Below are positions 6,867 to 14,267 of a DNA stretch of 14,267 nt, piece by piece. Within the stretch, counting starts at the first letter, position 1. The number at the start of each line of letters is the position of its first letter. Below the pieces are notes generated by a model. It was not told where the DNA came from, searched no databases, and saw only the letters and a list, made by a program, of their open reading frames with translations. Origin of the DNA: Bacillota bacterium (lineage in GTDB: Bacteria; Bacillota; Clostridia; Tissierellales; Sedimentibacteraceae); assembly GCA_023416855.1 (NCBI GenBank), contig JAEZGU010000159.1, forward strand, positions 1-14,267, given 5' to 3'. A program made the translations under genes and the position numbers.

Positions 6867-7091
6867 ATGTTTGAAAGAATTAGAGAAATTGTAGCTGATA
6901 AGGTTGGCATAGATGAAGCTGACATTACAATGGAAACTTCTTTTGCAGATGATTTGGATGCAGATTCAATAACATTATTTGAATTAGTTATGGCCTTGGA
7001 AGATGAATTTAATATTGAAATCGATGATGAAAGTATTGAACAAATCAAAACAGTGGGGGATATAGTAAATTATTTAGAAGAAATAAATTAA
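6867..7091 (+). CDS. acpP: Acyl carrier protein
   Basis: A 74-residue acidic carrier that holds growing acyl chains on a 4'-phosphopantetheine arm. The attachment serine is S34 in the motif DLDADSITLFELVMALEDEF. The family form is more often DSL, so the Ile after the serine is a mild variant. The C-terminal half (FNIEIDDESIEQIKTVGDIVNYLEE) is standard. The ATG at 6867 is chosen because a perfect AGGAGGTG site (6853-6860) lies 6 nt upstream. The in-frame GTG at 6858 is part of that site and is not a plausible start. Together with plsX it forms the usual lipid-synthesis pair. Confidence 0.97.
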   Translation: MFERIREIVADKVGIDEADITMETSFADDLDADSITLFELVMALEDEFNIEIDDESIEQIKTVGDIVNYLEEIN

Positions 7092-7118
7092 TAATACTAA
7101 CATATAATATGAAATTAG

Positions 7119-7140
7119 AGGGACGCAGCAATGCGTCCTT
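7119..7140 (+). terminator. GC-rich hairpin after acpP, weak terminator
   Basis: GGACGCA (7121-7127) and TGCGTCC (7132-7138) form a perfect stem with a GCAA tetraloop, extended by a G-T and an A-T pair. The sequence behind it (TTAGATTAATAATAATG) lacks a proper T run, so termination may be partial and some read-through into rnc is likely. Confidence 0.5.
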
Positions 7141-7146
7141 AGATTA

Positions 7147-7196
7147 ATAATAATGATTATTATAGTTATTTATTAAATTTATGAAATGATTCATAA
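7147..7196. repeat. Two adjacent AT-rich palindromes upstream of rnc
   Basis: ATAATAAT-g-ATTATTAT (7147-7163) is a perfect palindrome with 8-bp arms. TTATGAA-atga-TTCATAA (7179-7196) is a perfect 7-bp inverted repeat with a 4-nt spacer. Together with the hairpin at 7119-7140 they fill most of the acpP-rnc gap. An operator or leader RNA structure is possible, but chance is not excluded in such AT-rich DNA. Confidence 0.4.
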
Positions 7197-7210
7197 GTGT
7201 AATAAATAGT

Positions 7211-7216
7211 TATAAT
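7211..7216 (+). promoter_or_regulatory. Possible -10 box for rnc
   Basis: TATAAT matches the consensus perfectly and would place the start near 7223, just ahead of the GGAGG site (7227-7231). No good -35 is found 16-18 bp upstream (GATTCA at 7188-7193), and no TGn extension is present. The call is tentative. Confidence 0.3.
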
Positions 7217-7235
7217 GTCTAAGACCGGAGGCAAA

Positions 7236-7949
7236 ATGATAATAGATATAAATGATTTAAATGAATTTGAAAAAATTATAAATTATAAATTCAACAATAT
7301 TGAAATTCTAGAAAAATCTCTAACTCATAGTTCTTATTCTAATGAAGATAAATCATATAATAAAGTTAATAACGAAAGATTAGAGTTTTTAGGAGATGCT
7401 GTACTTAGTATAACAGTAAGTAGATATATATTTGATAAATTTCCGGATTATCCTGAGGGAGATTTAACTAAGTTAAGATCACAAGTAGTTTGCGAAGATA
7501 CTTTAAGTGTTGTAGCCGGTGAATTAAACATAGGTAAATATTTACTATTAGGAAAAGGCGAAGAAGCTTCAGGTGGTAGAGAGAGAAAATCTATTTTAGC
7601 TGATGCTGTTGAAGCTATTATAGCAGCTATATATATAGATGGGGGATATAGAAAAGCACAAAGCTTTGTATTAGACAATTTAACAAAATACATTCATCAT
7701 GCAGTAAAGGGTAAAATTATAACCGATTTTAAATCTTATTTACAGGAATATTATCAAAGCAAAGGTCATGCATGTAAAATACGTTATGTTGTAACTAATG
7801 AGGAAGGACCTGATCATGAAAAGACATTTCATGTTAATGTAATCATTAATAAAGTTGTTGCAGGGACAGGTTCAGGTAAAAGTAAGAAAATAGCTGAACA
7901 AGAAGCAGCAAAAAATGCATTAATAACAGAAGGCCAGTTAAATGTGTAA
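7236..7949 (+). CDS. rnc: Ribonuclease III
   Basis: RNase III cuts double-stranded RNA, processing the rRNA precursor and some mRNAs. It acts as a dimer. The 237 residues contain the signature NERLEFLGD (46-54) with metal-binding E50 and D54, then D123 and E126 in LADAVEAIIAA, followed by a C-terminal double-stranded RNA binding domain (about 164-232; DFKSYLQEYYQSKG, and AGTGSGKSKKIAEQEAAKNAL). The ATG at 7236 is preferred to the one at 7215: GGAGG (7227-7231) precedes it, the upstream ATG has no ribosome binding site, and a possible -10 box overlaps it. The last 8 nt overlap the radical SAM gene, and smc and ftsY follow, an arrangement common in Clostridia. Confidence 0.97.
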   Translation: MIIDINDLNEFEKIINYKFNNIEILEKSLTHSSYSNEDKSYNKVNNERLEFLGDAVLSITVSRYIFDKFPDYPEGDLTKLRSQVVCEDTLSVVAGELNIGKYLLLGKGEEASGGRERKSILADAVEAIIAAIYIDGGYRKAQSFVLDNLTKYIHHAVKGKIITDFKSYLQEYYQSKGHACKIRYVVTNEEGPDHEKTFHVNVIINKVVAGTGSGKSKKIAEQEAAKNALITEGQLNV

Positions 7950-9036
7950 AAAAATGAAAATTATCCCTGTGTTTGTACCTCATGTTGGCTGCCCTAATGA
8001 CTGTGTTTTCTGCAATCAAAAGAGAATAACAGGGAAAGATAACATAGTTGTAAATGGTGAATATGTAAAAGGTATTATAGAAGAATATAAAAAAACAATT
8101 GAAGATGATGTATATACTGAGCTTGCTTTTTTTGGAGGCTCTTTTACAGCGATAGACTTAAAATTGCAAGAGGAATTGTTAAGTGTAGGTAAACTATATA
8201 AAGATAAAGGCATCATCCAAAGTATAAGATGTTCAACAAGACCGGATTCAATAGATGAAAACATATTGAATATACATAAAAAGTATGGCATGGATATTAT
8301 AGAGCTTGGCATACAATCATTGGACGATGATGTTTTAAAGCAATCTAACAGAGGACATAATCGTCAACAATCTGAAAAAGCAAGCAAATTAATAAAACAG
8401 CATGGTTTCATATTGGGACATCAAATTATGCCCGGTTTACCGGGAAGTAACAGAAAAAGCGATTTACAAACATGTATAGATTCGATAAAAATGCAACCAA
8501 ATATTGTGAGGATTTATCCTACTTTGATTATAAAGGATACTGATTTAGTTCAAATGTATGAGAGGGGAGAATATAAACCCTTGACATTGAACGAAGCAGT
8601 AGATATTTCTGCGCTTATTTACAGTTATTATTCTGTAAATAATATTAATGTTATACGTATTGGACTACAAAATACTGAAAACATTAATGAAGAAAAAGAT
8701 GTAATCGCAGGCCCATTTCATGCAGCATTTAGGCAATTGGTTGAAGAAAAAATATATTTACTTTCATTAATACATGTTTTGAAAGATGTTGATTTAAAAA
8801 ATAAAAATATAATTATAGCAGCTGATAAAAAGATTATAAGCTATTTAGCAGGTCAAAATAAGGCAAACATAAACATTATGAAGAAAAAATTCTCATTTTA
8901 CAATATTTCTTTTACTCACAGTTTAAATAGTCAAACAATTTTAATTTATGCCGATAATATAAAAGTAGGCAGTATATTGATTAAAAATATTTACGAAAAT
9001 TATTTAAGTTTGCATCAGGGGGAAATATGTATTTAA
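7942..9036 (+). CDS. Elp3-like radical SAM protein
   Basis: The 364 residues carry a radical SAM cluster motif with C17, C21 and C24 (GCPNDCVFCNQ) that should bind a [4Fe-4S] cluster and S-adenosylmethionine. A GGSF motif (65-68), IRCSTRPDSID (95-105) and ELGIQSLDDDVL (121-132) follow. A later segment, YPTLIIKDTDLVQMYERGEY, resembles the radical SAM domain of Elp3-type tRNA-modifying enzymes. The Elp3 acetyltransferase domain appears absent: the last 100 residues do not show it. The substrate is unknown. ATG 7942 overlaps rnc by 8 nt and has AAGG at 7930-7933. A second ATG at 7954 lacks such a site. The end overlaps smc by 10 nt. Genes of this type commonly sit between rnc and smc in Clostridia, so the linkage is conserved, but its meaning is not known to me. 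Confidence 0.88.
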   Translation: MCKKMKIIPVFVPHVGCPNDCVFCNQKRITGKDNIVVNGEYVKGIIEEYKKTIEDDVYTELAFFGGSFTAIDLKLQEELLSVGKLYKDKGIIQSIRCSTRPDSIDENILNIHKKYGMDIIELGIQSLDDDVLKQSNRGHNRQQSEKASKLIKQHGFILGHQIMPGLPGSNRKSDLQTCIDSIKMQPNIVRIYPTLIIKDTDLVQMYERGEYKPLTLNEAVDISALIYSYYSVNNINVIRIGLQNTENINEEKDVIAGPFHAAFRQLVEEKIYLLSLIHVLKDVDLKNKNIIIAADKKIISYLAGQNKANINIMKKKFSFYNISFTHSLNSQTILIYADNIKVGSILIKNIYENYLSLHQGEICI

Positions 9037-12000
9037 AAAAATTATATATAAACGGATTTAAATCATTTGCAGAAAAAACTGAATTAATTGTAGAAAATGG
9101 GATAACTGCTGTTGTTGGTCCTAATGGGAGCGGCAAGAGCAATATTTCTGATGCCATCAAATGGGTTTTAGGTGAACAAAGCGCAAAATCCTTAAGAGGT
9201 GGCAAAATGGATGATGTAATATTTGCTGGTACAGAAAAAAGAATGCCTCTTGGCTATGCAGAAGTAAATTTAATATTTGATAATGAATCAGGTCAAATAC
9301 CTTTAGAGTATAAAGAGGTAAGCATTAAAAGAAAGCTATATAAAACTGGTGAAAGTGAATATTATATAAACAAACAGCAATGCAGATTAAAAGACATAAA
9401 AGAATTGTTCATGGATACAGGAATAGGCAGAGACGGTTATTCATTTATAGGACAAGGCCGAGTTGAGGATATTTTAAGCCCCAATTCAGAAACAAGAAGA
9501 CAGGTTTTTGAAGAAGCTTCAGGTATAGTAAAATATAAAACAAGAAAAGAAGAGTCCGAAAGAAAGCTTGAAAAAACAAGCGAAAATTTAGATAGAGTCG
9601 ATGATATAATTAATGAGTTAGAAGAACGAATTGTACCATTGTCTGAACATAGTTTAAAAGCAAAAAAGTATTTAGAGATAAAAGAAAAATTAAAGCAATA
9701 TGAGCTTAACTATCTTGCCCATGAATACGAAAAACACACAGAACAGCTTAAAGCTCTAAACAATCAAAGAAATATTGCAACCGAACAAAAAATTAAGCTT
9801 CAAAAGAAAAGAGATCATTTGTCAGAATCAATTGTTTCTCAAAAAGAAACGATAACTGAAATCCAGTTAAAAATTAAAGAGCTTGAAGAAGTTAGGGATA
9901 TAAAGAACAGGGATTTTGAAAATTATCAAAGCATGATACAAGTATATAAAGAAAAGAAGCTTTTATATATTAAGAATATAGATAGCGTAAAAAGTGAAAT
10001 TTCTGAGCTATCAATTAGAAATGAAGCGCTTGAAAATAATATTATTTTATTAAATGAAGAAAAAGATAAACTATTAAATGGATTGAACATTGATACAGAG
10101 AAGTTTAATTTCATGAATGAGGAAATTAAAACATATAAAGATGAAATAGAGCAAATCACTTTAAAAATTGAAGAGCAAAAGAATGAATTGTTTGAACTTC
10201 ACAAAGAAATCAATAGATTAAGCAGTCAAAAAAGCACTATAGAATCATTTATTTCTAATGATATTGATAGAATAGAGAATTTAAAATCCGAAATTAATAA
10301 TGAAAATGAGGATAGAGAAAATAAGCTATCAATTATTAAATCCATTGAAGAAGAACAAAAAACAATTACTTCATTGCTTTCGGATAAAAATAACACACTT
10401 AAAGATAATATAAATAAATTAACATTTAGTGAAAATGAAAAAGAAAAATTATATGATCAAATTAGAGAAGCAAACAACCAATTAAGCAGCTTTAAATCTA
10501 AGCTTAATGTTTTATCTAATATGGAAGCTTATTATGATGGTTATTATAAAAGTATAAAAACTGTTATGAATAATAAGGACAAAGAACCAGTTTTAAAAAA
10601 TTCCATACTAGGAACTGTTGCAGATATAATAAAAACTGAAAAACAATATGAAACAGCAATTGAAGTTGCTTTAGGTTCTGCAATTCAAAACATAATTGTT
10701 AATAATGATGTTGAAGCAGAAAATATAATAGAGTATTTAAAGAAAAATAAAATTGGCAGAGTAACATTTTTACCAATCAATATGCTTCAGGAAAGAAGTT
10801 TAAATAAAGCAGAACAAGAAGTTTTAAAGGAAAAGTGTGTTATCAATACTGGTGATATGCTTGTTGAAACTAAAGAAAAGTTTGAAACTGTAATTAAGCA
10901 TTTATTGGGCAGAATAATTATAGTTGATAACTTAAATAACGGTTTTAAGATTTCTAAAAGACTTGGAAATACTTTAAAGATTGTTACATTGCAAGGAGAT
11001 GTAATTAATGCAGGTGGTTCAGTAACAGGTGGTCATATCGCAAGTAACCAGAACCTTCTTGGAAGAAAGAGAGAAATAGAAGAGTGTAAGGACTCTATAA
11101 GCAAGACAGAAGCACAATTAAATGAAAAAAACAATAAATTAAATTTATTATTATCTGAAATCAAGGATTATAATAAAAAAATTTCTCTATTGAAAAATGA
11201 AATATATGATAATAATAATTTATTAGAAAAAAATATTTCAAAAATTAATATATTAAATGAACAAGCAGAAAAAACATCCTTAGCAGTTAAAAAATATACG
11301 GAAGAGATGCAATATATCCAAAATGAAAAAGATAAGAATGAGGAACAGCTAAATAATATTCTTTTGGAAGTTGAACAAATTAAAGGATTAATAGATGATA
11401 AAGAAAAAACTATTGAATTAACTATTGCTCAAAATAACACAAATAAGGCAAAATATGATGAATATAATTCTGTTATATTAGCTCAAAGAGATTTAGTAGC
11501 GCAAATCAACCAAGATATTAAGCTTAAGGAAGAAAAAATAAATAATATTAAAGATGAAATATTAAGGAGCAATGAACAAATTACATCTAAACAAGAAAGC
11601 TTAAACAATATTGATCTTGAAATAGCTAATGCAGAAAAAACTATTGCTGAAAACATCTTAAAAGCAGAAAGCTTAACTGAAGAAATTAAAGAAATAAATA
11701 GTAATTTAAATGCAGAAAAAGAAAATCTTAATACCATTCAAAATGAAATATATGAATATCAAAACAAAATAAATGATGCAAATAAACAAATTACAGAAAT
11801 TCTTGACGATGAAAACAAAATGAATGTAAGAATAGAAAGAGAAAATTCAAAAGTTGAAGAAATTTCTGCTAAGCTATGGGAAGAATACGAAATAAACTAT
11901 GCAATGGCTATAGAATATAAGGACGACTCCATTAGTCAAAGTAGATTATATAGCGAAGTAAATGCTTGCAAAAAGGCTATTAAAGAGCTTGGCAACATAA

Positions 12001-12590
12001 ATTTAGATTCAATTGAAGAATATGAAGATGTAAAACAAAGATATGATTTTCTTAAAAAACAGCAAAAAGATTTAGTTGATGCAAAGGATAAACTCAAGGA
12101 AGTTATCAAGGAGCTTGAAACTCAAATGAATGATAAATTTATTGAAGAATTTGCAAATATTAGAGCTAAATTTAATGATGTATTTAAAAAACTTTTTAAT
12201 GGCGGAAGTGGTGATGTTTATTTAGAAGATGAATCAGATGCTCTAAATTCAAATATTGAAATTGCAGTTCAGCCACCTGGAAAGAAGTTAAGTAAAATAT
12301 CACTTTTATCAGGTGGAGAAAAAGCATTAACTGCCATAGCTTTATTATTTTCTATACTTAAAACAAAACCAACACCATTTTGTGTGTTAGATGAGATAGA
12401 AGCAGCATTAGATGACTCAAACATCAATAGATTTTCTCACTATTTAAAAGAAATATCTAAAGAAACACAATTTATAGTTATCACACATAGAAAAGGAACA
12501 ATGGAATATGCTGATACTCTTTATGGAGCAACAATGGAAGAGAAAGGTGTAACAAAGCTTGTTTCAATGAAATTGTCAGATGCTATATAA
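9027..12590 (+). CDS. smc: Chromosome segregation protein SMC
   Basis: SMC is the ATP-driven core of bacterial condensin. It works with ScpA and ScpB, neither of which is encoded here, to compact and separate chromosomes. The 1187 residues are full length. The order is an N-terminal ATPase half with Walker A GPNGSGKS (31-38), the IGQGRVEDIL segment, a long coiled coil (about 165-500), a hinge (about 525-670; from ILGTVADI to GDVINAGGSVTGG), a second coiled coil (about 685-1020), and the C-terminal ATPase half with signature LSGGEK (1094-1099), Walker B FCVLDE (1118-1123) and the D-loop ALDD. The second coil is very rich in Lys, Glu and Asn. The start overlaps the radical SAM gene by 10 nt, with an AGGGGG site (9017-9022) 4 nt before the ATG. 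ftsY follows after 19 nt. Confidence 0.98.
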   Translation: MYLKKLYINGFKSFAEKTELIVENGITAVVGPNGSGKSNISDAIKWVLGEQSAKSLRGGKMDDVIFAGTEKRMPLGYAEVNLIFDNESGQIPLEYKEVSIKRKLYKTGESEYYINKQQCRLKDIKELFMDTGIGRDGYSFIGQGRVEDILSPNSETRRQVFEEASGIVKYKTRKEESERKLEKTSENLDRVDDIINELEERIVPLSEHSLKAKKYLEIKEKLKQYELNYLAHEYEKHTEQLKALNNQRNIATEQKIKLQKKRDHLSESIVSQKETITEIQLKIKELEEVRDIKNRDFENYQSMIQVYKEKKLLYIKNIDSVKSEISELSIRNEALENNIILLNEEKDKLLNGLNIDTEKFNFMNEEIKTYKDEIEQITLKIEEQKNELFELHKEINRLSSQKSTIESFISNDIDRIENLKSEINNENEDRENKLSIIKSIEEEQKTITSLLSDKNNTLKDNINKLTFSENEKEKLYDQIREANNQLSSFKSKLNVLSNMEAYYDGYYKSIKTVMNNKDKEPVLKNSILGTVADIIKTEKQYETAIEVALGSAIQNIIVNNDVEAENIIEYLKKNKIGRVTFLPINMLQERSLNKAEQEVLKEKCVINTGDMLVETKEKFETVIKHLLGRIIIVDNLNNGFKISKRLGNTLKIVTLQGDVINAGGSVTGGHIASNQNLLGRKREIEECKDSISKTEAQLNEKNNKLNLLLSEIKDYNKKISLLKNEIYDNNNLLEKNISKINILNEQAEKTSLAVKKYTEEMQYIQNEKDKNEEQLNNILLEVEQIKGLIDDKEKTIELTIAQNNTNKAKYDEYNSVILAQRDLVAQINQDIKLKEEKINNIKDEILRSNEQITSKQESLNNIDLEIANAEKTIAENILKAESLTEEIKEINSNLNAEKENLNTIQNEIYEYQNKINDANKQITEILDDENKMNVRIERENSKVEEISAKLWEEYEINYAMAIEYKDDSISQSRLYSEVNACKKAIKELGNINLDSIEEYEDVKQRYDFLKKQQKDLVDAKDKLKEVIKELETQMNDKFIEEFANIRAKFNDVFKKLFNGGSGDVYLEDESDALNSNIEIAVQPPGKKLSKISLLSGGEKALTAIALLFSILKTKPTPFCVLDEIEAALDDSNINRFSHYLKEISKETQFIVITHRKGTMEYADTLYGATMEEKGVTKLVSMKLSDAI

Positions 12591-12609
12591 TAAAAAATAT
12601 GGAGGTAAT

Positions 12610-13719
12610 ATGTTTAATTTTTTTAAAAAGAAAAAAGATAAAAATATAGATAATGAAAATAAAAATGATGAAATAATTGAAGAGTTAGAATTAGAAGAAA
12701 GTAAAGAAGTAGATATAAATAATGAATTGTTTGAAGAAATTGTAGAAGCGGAAGAAATCACAGAGTCAAACGAGCCTGAAGAAAAAGTTGAAACAACTGA
12801 GAAAAAAGGTTTAAGCTTTTTTAATAAGTTAAAAGCAGGTTTATCTAAAACAAAGAAAAATTTATCAGAACAAATTGAAAGCATTATTTTTAGTCATAGA
12901 AAAATTGATGATGATTTTCTTGAAGAATTGGAGGAAATATTAATCACCTCTGATATGGGTGTTGATACAACCATGGATATTATTGATTATATAAAATCTG
13001 AAACAAGAAAAAGAAATCTGACTGATACATCAGAGATTAAAGATGTTATTAAAGAGTATCTCATAAGTATGTTAAAAGAACATGAAGATAGCACTGATAT
13101 AGGAGATAGACAAAGAGTTATATTGATAGTTGGAGTAAATGGAGTAGGAAAAACTACATCTATTGGTAAAATTGCATATAGAATAAAACAATCTAATAAA
13201 AGTGTGATTGTTGCAGCAGCAGACACATTTAGAGCTGCAGCAGTTGAACAGCTTAAAGAATGGTGCAACAGAGCTGGGGTTGATATAATTAGTCAAGAGC
13301 AAGGTTCTGATCCGGGTGCAGTAATATTTGATGCAGTAAAAGCAGCTAAGGCACGTAAGACAGATGTATTAATATGTGATACTGCTGGTAGGCTACACAA
13401 CAAGAAGAACTTAATGGATGAATTAAGCAAAATATTTAAAATAATCGATAGAGAATTTAATGAAGCTAAATTAGATGTATATTTAGTTATTGATGCTACT
13501 ACAGGTCAAAATGGACTTATACAAGCAAAATTATTCTCTGAAACATGTAACATCAATGGCTTGATACTCACCAAATTGGATGGCACTGCCAAAGGTGGCA
13601 TTGCATTCCCAATAGTTAATGAATTAAAGATTCCTATAAAATATATAGGAGTTGGAGAAAAAATAGACGATTTACAGGATTTCAACGCAACAGATTTTGT
13701 AAATGCGATATTTGAATAA
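12610..13719 (+). CDS. ftsY: Signal recognition particle receptor FtsY
   Basis: FtsY is the membrane-associated GTPase that receives SRP-ribosome complexes and passes nascent membrane proteins to the Sec translocon. The 369 residues begin with MFNFFKKKKDK, a basic lipid-binding start, then a strongly acidic A domain (about 12-65). The NG domain follows: a second amphipathic segment (KKGLSFFNKLKAGLSKTK, 65-82), P-loop GVNGVGKTT (175-183), DTFRAAA (205-211), DTAGR (257-261), TKLDGTAKGG (321-330) and the terminal GVGEKIDDLQDF. The ATG at 12610 has GGAGG at 12601-12605. An upstream reading from 12580 starts inside the end of smc and lacks a binding site. In many Firmicutes ylxM and ffh come next, but here the cluster ends with a terminator. 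Confidence 0.97.
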   Translation: MFNFFKKKKDKNIDNENKNDEIIEELELEESKEVDINNELFEEIVEAEEITESNEPEEKVETTEKKGLSFFNKLKAGLSKTKKNLSEQIESIIFSHRKIDDDFLEELEEILITSDMGVDTTMDIIDYIKSETRKRNLTDTSEIKDVIKEYLISMLKEHEDSTDIGDRQRVILIVGVNGVGKTTSIGKIAYRIKQSNKSVIVAAADTFRAAAVEQLKEWCNRAGVDIISQEQGSDPGAVIFDAVKAAKARKTDVLICDTAGRLHNKKNLMDELSKIFKIIDREFNEAKLDVYLVIDATTGQNGLIQAKLFSETCNINGLILTKLDGTAKGGIAFPIVNELKIPIKYIGVGEKIDDLQDFNATDFVNAIFE

Positions 13720-13729
13720 AATAGTAAAT

Positions 13730-13800
13730 GGGATTCTTCGCTAACGGCGAATGACATTTTGTCATTCTGATGGCGCAGCCAGAAGAATCTCGTTTTTTTA
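13730..13800 (+). terminator. Inverted-repeat element acting as ftsY terminator
   Basis: Outer arms GGGATTCTTC (13730-13739) and GAAGAATCTC (13782-13791) pair over 10 bp with one G-T, and are followed by TTTTTTT (13793-13799), as in an intrinsic terminator. Inside, GAATGACA (13749-13756) and TGTCATTC (13760-13767) form a perfect 8-bp hairpin with a TTT loop. The combination of GATTCTTC, AATGACA, TGTCATTCTGA and GAAGAATC is, from memory, the pattern of a short intergenic repeat seen in many unrelated bacterial genomes. It is more G+C-rich than its surroundings. Only one copy is present in the window. Confidence 0.75.
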
Positions 13801-13863
13801 ATTGCTAATTAGTTGATATCTGTATATGATTAAAATAGTAATAAGAAATCTTTTTTAGTTTAA

Positions 13864-13890
13864 TGCAACCAAAGCGATTTATTCCGTACT
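13864..13890 (+). promoter_or_regulatory. Probable ECF-type promoter of the sigma factor gene
   Basis: TGCAACC (13864-13870) followed by CGTACT (13885-13890) resembles the AAC...CGT arrangement of promoters read by ECF sigma factors (the B. subtilis SigW form is TGAAAC, 16 bp, CGTA). Here the spacing is TGCAAC, 15 bp, CGTA. It lies 38 nt before the sigma factor start, and no good sigma-A promoter is visible in the same stretch. Autoregulation is inferred. Confidence 0.5.
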
Positions 13891-13927
13891 TATAAGTGAA
13901 TGGTAAATTATGCAGGGAGGGGACAAA

Positions 13928-14267
13928 GTGGATGATAAACAAATTATCGAATTGTATTGGCAGCGCTCAGAAAATGCTTTACAAGAAACTACCAATAAAT
14001 ATGGAAAACTATGTTTACATCTTGCTAGAAACATGCTATGGAATCTTGAAGATGCAGAAGAGTGTGTCAATGATACTTATTTAGTTGCATGGAATACTAT
14101 TCCACCTGAAAAGCCAAATAACCTATGTGCCTTTATTTTAAAAATAACACGAAATTTAATACTTAAGAAAATTGAATATAATACTGCAATGAAAAGAATG
14201 CCGGAAATTGAAATTACTCTATCAGAAATTGATGACTGTATATCTGGTAATGAAAATACAGAACATC
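13928..14267 (+). CDS. Sigma-70 family (ECF-like) RNA polymerase sigma factor, 3'-truncated by the window edge
   Basis: The frame is open from a GTG at 13928 to the end of the window, giving 113 complete codons. The protein begins MDDKQIIELYWQRSENALQE and contains a clear sigma region 2: KYGKLCLHLARNML (25-38), the core-binding and -10-reading segment DAEECVNDTYLVAWNTIPP (42-60), and CAFILKITRNLILKK (67-81). Region 4 would lie beyond the window. The GTG start is supported by a very strong AGGGAGGGG site (13914-13922) 5 nt upstream. No in-frame ATG serves better; the first in-frame ATG falls at residue 36, inside region 2. Such genes are usually followed by an anti-sigma or sensor membrane protein, which would be outside the window. 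The gene is separated from ftsY by the terminator at 13730-13800. Confidence 0.88.
   Translation, partial: MDDKQIIELYWQRSENALQETTNKYGKLCLHLARNMLWNLEDAEECVNDTYLVAWNTIPPEKPNNLCAFILKITRNLILKKIEYNTAMKRMPEIEITLSEIDDCISGNENTEH

Noticed and set aside
10300..11850. Repetitive Glu/Lys/Asn-rich coding in smc as a sign of a tandem repeat or low-complexity insertion
   Set aside because: It is the normal coiled-coil composition of SMC arms in an AT-rich genome. The protein length and the flanking hinge and ATPase motifs are as expected.
12580..12609. N-terminal extension of ftsY
   Set aside because: The start at 12580 lies inside the end of smc without a binding site. GGAGG at 12601-12605 serves the ATG at 12610.
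13896..14084. A 62-codon + strand frame starting MNGKLCREGTKW
   Set aside because: It overlaps the sigma factor gene in a different frame. The sigma frame has a strong binding site and clear region 2 motifs, while this one has neither.

Overview
The window is low-GC, AT-rich DNA with strong AGGAGG-type ribosome binding sites and a gene order (ackA, DUF177, rpmF, plsX, acpP, rnc, radical SAM, smc, ftsY) typical of the chromosome of an anaerobic Clostridia/Tissierellia-type Firmicute. No species can be named from the sequence alone. All recognised genes lie on the + strand. I see no phage, transposase, CRISPR array, tRNA or rRNA gene.

Layout. (1) Positions 1-1578: the 3' part of an unrecognised, probably large protein gene, closed by a strong hairpin terminator at 1599-1640. 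(2) Positions 1692-1759: a short imperfect inverted repeat whose right arm supplies an extended -10 promoter for the next operon. (3) Positions 1799-3695: cobU-cobS-cobC, tightly packed, covering the late steps of cobinamide salvage and nucleotide-loop assembly of vitamin B12. (4) Positions 3749-4945: ackA, acetate kinase. (5) Positions 5020-5715: a DUF177/YceD zinc-finger protein and rpmF (ribosomal protein bL32), with a textbook sigma-A promoter in front and an intrinsic terminator behind. (6) Positions 5863-7091: plsX and acpP, phospholipid/fatty acid synthesis, with their own promoter. (7) Positions 7236-13719: rnc, an Elp3-like radical SAM gene, smc and ftsY, with overlapping or nearly touching ends. 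This run links RNA processing, chromosome condensation and membrane protein targeting. It is closed by an inverted repeat of a type that recurs in many genomes and here also works as a terminator. (8) Positions 13928-14267: the 5' part of a sigma-70 family (ECF-like) sigma factor gene, preceded by what looks like its own ECF-type promoter.

Most of the window is conserved housekeeping DNA. I do not see a convincing new multi-gene system. The points most worth a second look are the ECF-type promoter in front of the sigma factor, the coupled radical SAM gene of unknown role between rnc and smc, the two inverted-repeat elements that double as promoter or terminator, the unrecognised partial protein at the left edge, and the palindromes in front of ackA and rnc.
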